A stretch of 45,483 bases of DNA from JBCDGZ01 sp038750655. GTDB taxonomy: Bacteria; Bacteroidota; Bacteroidia; Chitinophagales; Saprospiraceae. The DNA lies in the NCBI GenBank assembly GCA_038750655.1, contig JBCDGZ010000056.1, positions 1 through 45,483 of the forward strand. The letters run 5' to 3'. Within the stretch, counting starts at the first letter, position 1, and the number at the start of each line of letters is the position of its first letter. Position numbers and translations under genes: made by a program. Under the pieces are notes generated by a model, which ran no database searches, was not told the DNA's origin, and worked only from the letters and a program-made list of their open reading frames with translations. Shown piece by piece: positions 24,774 to 32,304 of the stretch.

Positions 24774-26207
24774 ATGCAAAAAAGCATTGCCTTAAAAGAA
24801 AAGTACCATCGTACCCTACACCAATATGCCGGCTTAAAACGATTCTTCGAACGTTGGGGGGCGGATCCTGGATTCAAAGCGGCCCTCCAAGAAAACGCCG
24901 AAGAAGCCCTGGCCAAGCATCGCATTCCGCTCCGTCCGGAAGACATTCAATATATGCTCGTGGAGAAGAGCACCGTAGAATTTCCTGAGCCGGTGATGAA
25001 AATGTGGAACATCGTTCACGCCAAAAATCAATTGATACAAAAATTTTACCTCAACGAAAATCTGCCCGCTGATCCGGGAATGCTGGCCTGGCGAAAGCGG
25101 CAAATCAATCGGCAACGGTTGGACCTGGGACCGTTTTTTACCGACAGTAATATTCATTCATCGATGACGGTAGAGCTGACACAGGGCTGCTCGGTAGGCT
25201 GCTGGTTCTGTGCGCTTTCACCGGAGAGCTTTAAGGAAAGTTACCGCCATGAGGAGCAGAAAGAAGAATGGCGAGCTTTTTTGCAACAGATGCACGGCTT
25301 TTTGGGCAATGCCATCAAAACAACCTTTCTCTACTGGGCCACCGAACCTTTTGACAATCCGGACTACGAGGAATTCTGTCTTGATACTTATGAGCAAACG
25401 GGCGTCTTTCCGCCCACTACTACCGCAGTCGCCCATCGACAGACCGATCGGATTCGCGAATTCATCAAACTCTCTGCGGCGTACGACTGCTGGCTCAATC
25501 GATTCTCCTTAACCTCTCTGGGTATTATGAGCAAGGTGCACAAAAGCTTTACCGCCGAAGAGCTGGCCGAGGTGGAATGCCTGGCGCTCAATAAGAAAGC
25601 GAATTTTGCCTACGGCAACTCTGGTGATTTTCGGGAGCGGGTGAAGAAGGACCCTGCCTTTCTTGAGTTTGAGGATAAGAAGCTGCGGCAGGCCCCTTGG
25701 CACAGCTCCAACCCGGACTATGCAGAATCCGACGAGTATGCCAATGGAAGCATTTGTTGCGTAACAGGTTTTCTGGTGAATATGGTCAGCAAAAGAATTC
25801 AGCTGATCAGTCCGACCACGGCGACGGATGAATGGCCGCTGGGTTACATCATCTTTGCCGAGGAACACTTCGCAGATATTAGTGAACTGAACGCTATACT
25901 GGACAAATGGAAAAAAGAGATTTTTCGGGAAAGACTGGATACCTCTTCGTTGCTCTCTTTTCATCCTTGGCTTAAGGTGCAAATGAATGAAGAGGGCGTA
26001 GCAGTGAAGGGGCGTTTTAAGCAGCGAGTGACTTTCAAAAAGGCACTGGAACCGGCACTGGTTGCCCTCGTACAGCGGATTCATGAGCAGCCTGACTCTT
26101 ATCTTCAGCTCAAAACCTACTGCACTGAGCAGCTGGCCCTTTCGGCCGAAGAAGCAGACAACCTTATTCATCAACTTTACAATCGAGGACTCTTTTATGG
26201 TCACTAA
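24774..26207 (+). CDS. Radical SAM RiPP amino-acid epimerase (PoyD-like)
   Basis: 477-residue radical SAM enzyme. The [4Fe-4S] cluster motif is CSVGCWFC (Cys139, Cys143, Cys146, CX3CX2C). The overall plan matches the PoyD/OspD family that converts L- to D-residues in proteusins. The N-terminal ~65 residues are leader-like: residues 30-63 align without gaps to residues 22-55 of the precursor leader in this locus. A Cys pair in NGSICCVTGF (Cys328/Cys329) could supply the hydrogen-atom donor thiol that PoyD-type epimerases need; that role is inferred. No SPASM-type Cys-rich tail is seen. The last 11 bases overlap the start of the LanM gene. Confidence 0.85.
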   Translation: MQKSIALKEKYHRTLHQYAGLKRFFERWGADPGFKAALQENAEEALAKHRIPLRPEDIQYMLVEKSTVEFPEPVMKMWNIVHAKNQLIQKFYLNENLPADPGMLAWRKRQINRQRLDLGPFFTDSNIHSSMTVELTQGCSVGCWFCALSPESFKESYRHEEQKEEWRAFLQQMHGFLGNAIKTTFLYWATEPFDNPDYEEFCLDTYEQTGVFPPTTTAVAHRQTDRIREFIKLSAAYDCWLNRFSLTSLGIMSKVHKSFTAEELAEVECLALNKKANFAYGNSGDFRERVKKDPAFLEFEDKKLRQAPWHSSNPDYAESDEYANGSICCVTGFLVNMVSKRIQLISPTTATDEWPLGYIIFAEEHFADISELNAILDKWKKEIFRERLDTSSLLSFHPWLKVQMNEEGVAVKGRFKQRVTFKKALEPALVALVQRIHEQPDSYLQLKTYCTEQLALSAEEADNLIHQLYNRGLFYGH

Positions 26208-29200
26208 TCCACCAACCCCCACTAATCGCCTTTCATCGCTTAGCAGCATGATCGCCAGGGCGGCTTCTATTCAGGAGCGAATCAACTGCGATGCCTTTAC
26301 CATCGCAGAAAATAAAGCAGTGTCCAAAGAAGAGCTGACCAAAGAATGGAGGAGTGTACTTGGAGCAACTTCCCCAGAAAACGTATCCACTTTTCTTAAA
26401 TTGATGAACTGGACCGAAGAGGAATTCTTTGCGGCTATTCAGGGAAAAGTAAGGCTTACTAATTTGGATAAGCTGCCCCCGTGGGCGCTTCACCTCCGCG
26501 AAATTTTTGCCGAGTTACCGGAGTATTGCAAACTGGCCGATGAAGAGTTGAAAGGAAAAGATACCAATAATGTCGAAGCCATTTGTCTTCCCTTTGTTAA
26601 AATGGCGGCACAATTTATTATCAGAGAAAGCGATCGACTACAGTTGGGAATCACGTATGAATCGGGAAAGAAAATGGTGCTGGTTTTTAGCCAACGCCTC
26701 ATTACGCTCTGTGCCGCAGTAGTAGATGCCGAGATTTATCTCAACTCCGTCGCTTCGGTATTTAGCGGAGGGGCGGGACGCCCGGTGGGGACACTGGAAG
26801 GCTGGCGTGCTCGCCTTGACCGCTACCCGGTGCTGGGGCGCCTCATTGCAGTGTCTTGGTCGAATTGGAAAGCCATGATCTTGGAGTTTATGCAGCGGCT
26901 TAAAATAGATGAAAAGCATATTGCTGATGTGTTCTTCAATGGCGCGCCGCTGGGCCTATTGGTTGGCTTTTCGGGCGACGAAGGCGATGTGCACTGCGGT
27001 GGTCGCTCGGTCATTATCCTGACTTTTGAGGGAGGTAGAAAACTGGTCTACAAACCCAAAGACTTAAGTATTGCCAACACCTATTTTGCGTTGGTCAAAC
27101 AGCTCAATCCCTCGCTGAGTCTTCCCTTGCACACTCGTCGAGTATCGGTAAGAGGAGAATATACCTGGGAAGAATTTATTGAAAATAAAGCCTGTCAAAG
27201 CTCCGAGGAATTTCCGGCATTTTTTCGTCGACTAGGGATGCAACTGCGATTGTTTCAGCTGTTGGGCGCCAGAGATTTCTGGCTGGATAACTTGATCGCT
27301 CACGGCAACGATCCGGTATTCATTGATTTGGAGATGGTGATTCAGAATGGGAAGGAAGAAGGAGAAGCCTTGTTGGCCTCCGAGCAGATTATGCTCGCCG
27401 AGATGGAAGAGACCATTTCCAAGATTGGAGTTATCGCCATGCCGACGCCCATCGGGGTTGGGGTTAAGGCAGAAGATTTGGGCGCACTGGCGAAAGTACG
27501 TCAGTTTTCTAGCCCTTTTAAAATGGAATTTTCTTCCGAAAATACGATGGGGCTGAACATTAAAAGTTCTTCTGAGGGATTTATTTCTTGGAGTAAAAAA
27601 GACTACCTTCCACAGTATCAAGGTGTCTACGCCGAGCCCTCTGTTCATATGGACCAATTACTGGCGGGGTATGAAGAGATGAATCGTGTGTTGATCGAGC
27701 AAAAAGTGCAGTTACTGCAGGGAGGGGTAATTGACCGTTTTGAAAATGCCTTGCTGCGGTACATCCATCGCGATACCTGGACGTACATGCGGATCATTAA
27801 CAACTCGGTTCATTCACAGTCTTTAATTGATGGAATTGCCAGGGAAAAAAATCTCTACAGCCTCTTTAGTGAAGTTTGGAAGGAGGAAGGCATGGATCGC
27901 TTTCAAGCCTTGGCCCTTGCGGATGAGATTAGAGCGATGATGGAACTGGATGTTCCACTTTTCAATGCCAAAGGAGGAAGTCGCGATTTGGTAGTAGAAG
28001 GTCGTCAATTGGAAAATTATTTTAGCCATTGTGCACTAGAAAAAATAAAAGAGCGACTCACTTCAATTGCACATTTTGATCTCCAGCACCACTGTGCAAT
28101 TATCAAGAGTAACTTTTTCTGTGGAGATCATCCGCCACCGCTCACCGCTCATCAAGCCTTTGTCGCTCAGCGTCCTCCCGCAAAATCCTGGCAGGACTAC
28201 GCCCATACCTGCGCTCAGCTTATGATCCAACATTCGGTGCGAGGGTCGGAAGGCGACTGTGCTTGGTCGGGGTTGGCTTACCATCCACACATTGATACTT
28301 ATATTGTAGAAGTGCTCAAACCAGATATTCTTTCCGGAACTTGTGGGTTTAGTATGCTTTTTACTGACCTATTCAGGGCCTACGGAGAGCCAACTTACCG
28401 CGCTTATGCCGAGGGCAGTCTGGCGTCAACGCTGGCAGTAGTCGAGCAGGCAGCGACCAATTTCAGGCATTTATCCGATCGATTTGCCTTTTCTGAAAAA
28501 CCCCTTTTCTTGGGCGCGTACTACGGAATTGGCTCTCAAATATTGGCGCTGGCACATACCGCTAAGCATCTTTCTTCCACAAAACTACAGCAGGCCCTTG
28601 AGCATTACGTCAATATTTTGCCGTTGAAAACCATTCAAAACCATGCTTCTCGCGATTTTGTCAGTGGATACCCTGGTCTCTTATTTAGCTTGATTGATTT
28701 TAAGAACGATCAGGAAATTTCGCAATGGGCCCAAGCAACGTTCAAAGGAAAAAAAGCTTTTCCAGAGCAGTCCTATCTCCTCACTGGCCTGCCATCCATC
28801 GAGCCGGGCTCGGCCTACCTTCAACAGATACTGCACAAAGAGAAGCGTACTAACTTTTCTTTCAATCAGGAAATCAAATCCGCAGATTTATTCACCGCAC
28901 TAGAGTTTCTGAACGCAGACGAGGAGGCTTCCATTCCTTCTCCCTTCCACCAGTACCTGGCGGCTTCTCCCGATCAGTTAAGCACCATCGAGTTGATTGA
29001 ACATGCCGATCTCGCATTGACCCTTTACGATCAATTTAGGCAGGAAAAATACCAACAGCAAGCAGCGCAGTTTGCTCAGGCCATCATTCAGCGATACGAG
29101 CAAACGGGCGAATGGTTCAGTGATCTTTGGGCAGCGGATCGTCACCACTTATCGGTCATCAACGGCATCGGTGCCCTTTGCCATTTGTTCCTACGACTGG

Positions 29201-29262
29201 GGCATCCCGGGCAGTTCGGTTCTTTCCGACAATTAAGTTCTTTCAAAAATCACCAACAATGA
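26197..29262 (+). CDS. LanM-type dehydratase with degenerate LanC cyclase domain
   Basis: 1021-residue protein. Residues ~150-600 form the class II lanthipeptide dehydratase (DUF4135) domain, which phosphorylates Ser/Thr and eliminates phosphate. Seen motifs are GDVHCGGRSV (263-272), VYKPK (Lys286) and FIDLEMV (Asp377, Glu379). Arg521 and Thr527 in LLRYIHRDTWTY match the spacing of the elimination residues of CylM. One key residue differs: the usual D-x-H-x-x-N catalytic loop reads D-F-W-L-D-N (Asp360, Trp362, Asn365). The C-terminal LanC region (from about 720) lacks the zinc ligands: the expected C-H-G motif is replaced by LLTGLPSIEPG, and only isolated Cys remain. It may dehydrate without making lanthionine rings. 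The start at 26197 is chosen because upstream codons lie inside the radical SAM gene. The gene ends in an ATGA overlap with the next. Confidence 0.88.
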   Translation: MVTNPPTPTNRLSSLSSMIARAASIQERINCDAFTIAENKAVSKEELTKEWRSVLGATSPENVSTFLKLMNWTEEEFFAAIQGKVRLTNLDKLPPWALHLREIFAELPEYCKLADEELKGKDTNNVEAICLPFVKMAAQFIIRESDRLQLGITYESGKKMVLVFSQRLITLCAAVVDAEIYLNSVASVFSGGAGRPVGTLEGWRARLDRYPVLGRLIAVSWSNWKAMILEFMQRLKIDEKHIADVFFNGAPLGLLVGFSGDEGDVHCGGRSVIILTFEGGRKLVYKPKDLSIANTYFALVKQLNPSLSLPLHTRRVSVRGEYTWEEFIENKACQSSEEFPAFFRRLGMQLRLFQLLGARDFWLDNLIAHGNDPVFIDLEMVIQNGKEEGEALLASEQIMLAEMEETISKIGVIAMPTPIGVGVKAEDLGALAKVRQFSSPFKMEFSSENTMGLNIKSSSEGFISWSKKDYLPQYQGVYAEPSVHMDQLLAGYEEMNRVLIEQKVQLLQGGVIDRFENALLRYIHRDTWTYMRIINNSVHSQSLIDGIAREKNLYSLFSEVWKEEGMDRFQALALADEIRAMMELDVPLFNAKGGSRDLVVEGRQLENYFSHCALEKIKERLTSIAHFDLQHHCAIIKSNFFCGDHPPPLTAHQAFVAQRPPAKSWQDYAHTCAQLMIQHSVRGSEGDCAWSGLAYHPHIDTYIVEVLKPDILSGTCGFSMLFTDLFRAYGEPTYRAYAEGSLASTLAVVEQAATNFRHLSDRFAFSEKPLFLGAYYGIGSQILALAHTAKHLSSTKLQQALEHYVNILPLKTIQNHASRDFVSGYPGLLFSLIDFKNDQEISQWAQATFKGKKAFPEQSYLLTGLPSIEPGSAYLQQILHKEKRTNFSFNQEIKSADLFTALEFLNADEEASIPSPFHQYLAASPDQLSTIELIEHADLALTLYDQFRQEKYQQQAAQFAQAIIQRYEQTGEWFSDLWAADRHHLSVINGIGALCHLFLRLGHPGQFGSFRQLSSFKNHQQ

Positions 29263-29714
29263 AAACAGTAGAACAACACGTTGCTCTTCCAATGAAAAAA
29301 GACCCGCTAAGGGAGCGTTATCAGGTCTGGCCCTCGGATTATTTTCCGTTCAACTTACCCGCCAGTTCTGTAGAAAAGATACAAGAACCCCATACTGATC
29401 CTACGAGTGCTTTAATCACCTGGGATATGGATAGCAATATTCAAATGGAATGTGGGGTGGTCGATGAAGATTTCAACCTTCTCTTCATGGCGCATCCTAG
29501 AGCGTCGATTGATGGTGTACCGTTTCAACAACAAATTGAACTGACCGGAGCGCAATTGCAGCGCCAACTCGGCTTCACCTTCACCTGGGTCTATTTCATT
29601 CCTCATTCCGCTTACCCCTACGTCCCCAAATTCCCGATGGGCGTAATTCCCTCGGCGGCCGAGGACTTAATCGGCCGGCATACCATCATCAAAATTAGAG
29701 ACACCCGCAAATAA
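29259..29714 (+). CDS. Small protein of unknown function in the RiPP operon
   Basis: 151-residue protein, translationally coupled to the LanM-like gene by a 4-base ATGA overlap and followed after 9 bases by the protease gene, so it almost surely acts in the same pathway. It is soluble-looking, with no signal peptide or membrane segment. It is rich in Pro and aromatics (RYQVWPSDYFPFNLPASS, YFIPHSAYPYVPKFPMG) and has alternating strand-like segments. I recognise no family or catalytic motif. A leader-binding adaptor, an immunity protein or a partner for the degenerate cyclase are possible; none is supported directly. Confidence 0.75.
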   Translation: MKTVEQHVALPMKKDPLRERYQVWPSDYFPFNLPASSVEKIQEPHTDPTSALITWDMDSNIQMECGVVDEDFNLLFMAHPRASIDGVPFQQQIELTGAQLQRQLGFTFTWVYFIPHSAYPYVPKFPMGVIPSAAEDLIGRHTIIKIRDTRK

Positions 29715-29723
29715 ATATTTCTT

Positions 29724-30938
29724 ATGGCTTACAAAATCGTTATTCCCTCCGAGTCTTTTATGGACGAACTGAACAAGAGCTTAGCGGCCAGCCAGGCAGG
29801 CTACGAAGCAGGATCGATCCTACCGAGAACACGATCAATGCACGTCGAGCAAATGATTCTGAACGCTCCGTCCAGAAAGTCCGGAGGAGGCACTATTCCA
29901 CAGCAGCATTTTCACAGTTTACACAATCTGTGCTCCTTTGTAATTGATAGCGATCATCTGGATGAGGATTATTTCAGAGCAGTTTTTGATGCTCAAATAC
30001 ACGAGAATGTAAAGGTGGCTTCGGTGACTCCTACGGAGCTGTCCGCTGAACACAAAACCCACTTGCCGGAGTTTTGGCACAAAGAAAAGTTGAAGGTCGG
30101 AGAGCAAAGCTGGACAGGTCAGGGCATCACGGTGGGGGTATTGGACAGTGGGATTTATACGGCTCACCAAGAGTTTGAGGGGAAGACAGTGAAGTTTGCA
30201 GAGTTTGATAAGAATGGTCGGCTGGTCGGAAATACCGCCAAAGATTTTGGAACGCACGGTACGCATGTGTGTGGGCTACTGGCGGGAAAAAATGCTGGAA
30301 TTGCCCCTGATGCGGCCTTGACAGTGGCTGCGGTTTTGACGGAGAATGGAGGAGAGGCCGGGTATCTGGCTCAGATTCTGGGGGGCTTGAATTGGTTGTT
30401 GGGAGATGGAACGACGGAGGGTCCTGATGCGGCTATTCATTTGATTAATGCATCGATCGAGACTTCTCCGGGGTTTAATGATTACCTTTATGCGGCGCTG
30501 AAGAATGCAACGACGACTCCGGGGACTTTAATGGTGGCAGCGATTGGCAACGATGGCAGCAAAGGTGTCAATAGCGATACCAGCCCGGGCAATTACGATT
30601 TAACGATTGGAGTGGGGGCACTTAACGAGGATGATGAGGTGGCTTCTTTTTCTTCGTGGGGAAAAGTAGAGGAACTGAACAATATCAGCAAACCCGACCT
30701 GAGCGCTCCGGGTGTTTGGCTGTATTCTAGTCTGGCTGGGCCAGGCAACCTTTATTTCAAACAAAGTGGTACCTCAATGGCTTCCCCCGTCGCTTGTGGC
30801 GTAGCCGCCCTACTGTTAGAAAAAGAACCCGATCTTCGCTATCAGCCAGAAAAACTGAAAGAGCTGCTGATCAAAGCGGTTGTGCCCGTGAGCGATAAGG
30901 AAAGGGCAGGGGCTGGCCGGGTTAATATTATTGAATAA
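29724..30938 (+). CDS. Subtilisin-like (S8) serine protease, candidate leader peptidase
   Basis: 404-residue S8 family protease with an intact catalytic triad: Asp141 (GVLDSGIYTAHQEF), His178 (GTHGTHVCG) and Ser351 (SGTSMASPVACG), plus oxyanion Asn276 (AAIGNDG). The N-terminal ~125 residues are not a typical I9 propeptide and there is no signal peptide, so it should act in the cytoplasm. Subtilisin-like proteases (PatA/PatG in cyanobactins, for example) remove leaders in several RiPP systems, and no other protease is present. Cleavage of the leader at its alanine-rich end is the likely role. It shares the operon, 9 bases after the unknown 151-residue gene. Confidence 0.93.
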   Translation: MAYKIVIPSESFMDELNKSLAASQAGYEAGSILPRTRSMHVEQMILNAPSRKSGGGTIPQQHFHSLHNLCSFVIDSDHLDEDYFRAVFDAQIHENVKVASVTPTELSAEHKTHLPEFWHKEKLKVGEQSWTGQGITVGVLDSGIYTAHQEFEGKTVKFAEFDKNGRLVGNTAKDFGTHGTHVCGLLAGKNAGIAPDAALTVAAVLTENGGEAGYLAQILGGLNWLLGDGTTEGPDAAIHLINASIETSPGFNDYLYAALKNATTTPGTLMVAAIGNDGSKGVNSDTSPGNYDLTIGVGALNEDDEVASFSSWGKVEELNNISKPDLSAPGVWLYSSLAGPGNLYFKQSGTSMASPVACGVAALLLEKEPDLRYQPEKLKELLIKAVVPVSDKERAGAGRVNIIE

Positions 30939-30940
30939 CC

Positions 30941-31063
30941 CAAGTTGCGATGAACGAGAGTCAACCTGCCTGCCGGCAGGCAGGTAAGGAAGATTTTGTG
31001 AACCACGAGGTGGTGATTCAAATATCTGACGCATTGACTCTTATAAAAGTGAATCGCAACTTG
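30941..31063. repeat. 123-bp nested inverted-repeat element
   Basis: Terminal arms CAAGTTGCGAT (30941-30951) and ATCGCAACTTG (31053-31063) are perfect inverted copies. A second inner pair, AGAGTCAA (30957-30964) and TTGACTCT (31034-31041), is also perfect. Inside lie a perfect 22-bp palindrome (30964-30985) built on CCTGCC/GGCAGG and a small hairpin ACCAC-GAG-GTGGT (31002-31014). The element fills the gap between the protease and the 80-residue gene and begins 3 bases after the protease stop. It looks like a dispersed Bacteroidota palindromic repeat or a miniature transposable element; it could also fold as an RNA processing signal. Confidence 0.65.
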
Positions 31064-31082
31064 AATTAAATAATAGAAAACA

Positions 31083-31325
31083 ATGGCAGACAAAAGGATC
31101 AATGTAATCATTAAGGTCAATCCTACGGTGGAACAACTTTCGTCCAAGGAACGGCTGTCTACCTTAATCACTCAACTGCAAAACTTGGAGATCGAAGTGA
31201 TCGAGTTGGCTCAAATCGGGCATCTAGTAATTGATACGGATCAAGAAAAATGGGAGCGGGCGATCCGTGAGATAGCAGAGCTGACCCATAAGGACATCGA
31301 CATTCAGCCCAACTCATTGATCTGA
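31083..31325 (+). CDS. Small protein, possible stand-alone subtilisin propeptide/inhibitor fold
   Basis: 80-residue protein without signal peptide. Its predicted order of elements is strand (INVIIKVN), helix (SSKERLSTLITQLQNL), strand (EIEVIELAQI), strand (HLVIDTD), helix (EKWERAIREIAELTH), strand (DIDIQPNS). This beta-alpha-beta-beta-alpha-beta layout is that of the I9/ferredoxin-like propeptides of S8 proteases. The neighbouring S8 protease lacks such a propeptide, so a trans-acting chaperone or inhibitor is attractive but inferred from predicted layout only. It is followed after 5 bases by the methyltransferase gene. Confidence 0.65.
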   Translation: MADKRINVIIKVNPTVEQLSSKERLSTLITQLQNLEIEVIELAQIGHLVIDTDQEKWERAIREIAELTHKDIDIQPNSLI

Positions 31326-31330
31326 TTGCT

Positions 31331-32197
31331 ATGGCTATTGTGAACTCCAAAATTTCTGCTCCCGAAAGTCCTTTACTGAGTAGTTTCCATCGGGCCAATA
31401 TGGCCCTCAATCACGCTGACCCCTGGATCAAATACCATAACTATTTGACAAAGTGGGTCGATGAGGCTGCGGCATGGGTGGCCAAAAAACAAGTCGATGA
31501 TAAGCCCCAGCAAATCCTTGATGTGGCCTGCGGCACGGGATCTCCCTCCCTCTATTTTGCCCGTCAATATCCCGATGCCCATTTAGAAGCCTGTGATCTA
31601 CAAGCCTCCTATTTAGAAATTGCCGCTTGCCTGGCCACCGAACAGGGGCTCAAGTCCATTAACTTCACCTGCTGCGGAGCAGAAAAGCTCCCCTATGCTG
31701 ATGGGACCTGCGATATGCTCAGCTGCTTTTTTTCACTAATGTATTTCCAAAATAAGGAGGCTGCCCTCGATGAATTCCTGCGTGTGGTTCGACCCGGTGG
31801 AAGTATTTGGATAACAACTTGGGCGAAATACAACGCTTTATTTGACAGTGTGAGGAATCTCCTTCCTACCGAATACCCGTCGGAGCTGCCTTCGAAGCAG
31901 CCCAATCCTCATTCGCTATCCGACGAGGAAAAGCTGCTTAATTTACTGAAGGGACGATCCATGACGGCCTACACCATTCACGAAGAACAGATAAATTTAA
32001 GATGGGAGGGAGCAGCATCAGCATTGTGGGATTTCGTCAAGGCCTCCAACCCCGACATCACCCGTCAGCTTCAGATGATGGAGGCCCCGCAAAGAATCGA
32101 CATCGACCGTCAAATCCTCGAAAAGTTTAACGAGTTCAGCAAGGGGGAATACCTACTTTTTCCAGTAGCTATGATAGTTAGCCAAATACAGCGATGA
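31331..32197 (+). CDS. Class I SAM-dependent methyltransferase
   Basis: 288-residue methyltransferase with the SAM-binding motif I ILDVACGTGSPSLYFA (residues 62-77), the acidic residue closing strand 2 (Asp89 in EACDLQ), and a post-motif stretch YADGTCDMLSCFFSLMYF. The fold is the UbiE/Methyltransf_11 type. It is 5 bases after the 80-residue gene and in the same orientation as the RiPP genes. It could methylate the peptide (N-terminus, side chain or C-terminus, as in other azole peptides), but the acceptor is unknown. This is the last gene whose spacing ties it firmly to the RiPP locus. Confidence 0.88.
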   Translation: MAIVNSKISAPESPLLSSFHRANMALNHADPWIKYHNYLTKWVDEAAAWVAKKQVDDKPQQILDVACGTGSPSLYFARQYPDAHLEACDLQASYLEIAACLATEQGLKSINFTCCGAEKLPYADGTCDMLSCFFSLMYFQNKEAALDEFLRVVRPGGSIWITTWAKYNALFDSVRNLLPTEYPSELPSKQPNPHSLSDEEKLLNLLKGRSMTAYTIHEEQINLRWEGAASALWDFVKASNPDITRQLQMMEAPQRIDIDRQILEKFNEFSKGEYLLFPVAMIVSQIQR

Positions 32198-32304
32198 GCC
32201 ATTAAGAATGGGGTAGATTATAGGGGTTCCAGCCGTTTTTATTGGGGGAATTATTATCTTGGCGGAATATTATTTTATAGTAGAATCACCAACGTTCACC
32301 CTCC

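Noticed and set aside
26197..29262. Ordinary class II lanthipeptide synthetase
   Set aside because: The zinc ligands of the cyclase half are missing and a catalytic-loop His is replaced, so lanthionine formation by this protein should not be assumed.
30964..30985. 22-bp palindrome as a phage or integrase attachment site
   Set aside because: No integrase or tRNA nearby, and the palindrome is nested in a larger inverted repeat typical of dispersed repeats.
20563..32197. Classical thiopeptide cluster
   Set aside because: No split LanB-type dehydratase and no pyridine-forming cycloaddition enzyme was found; the core only resembles thiopeptides in part.
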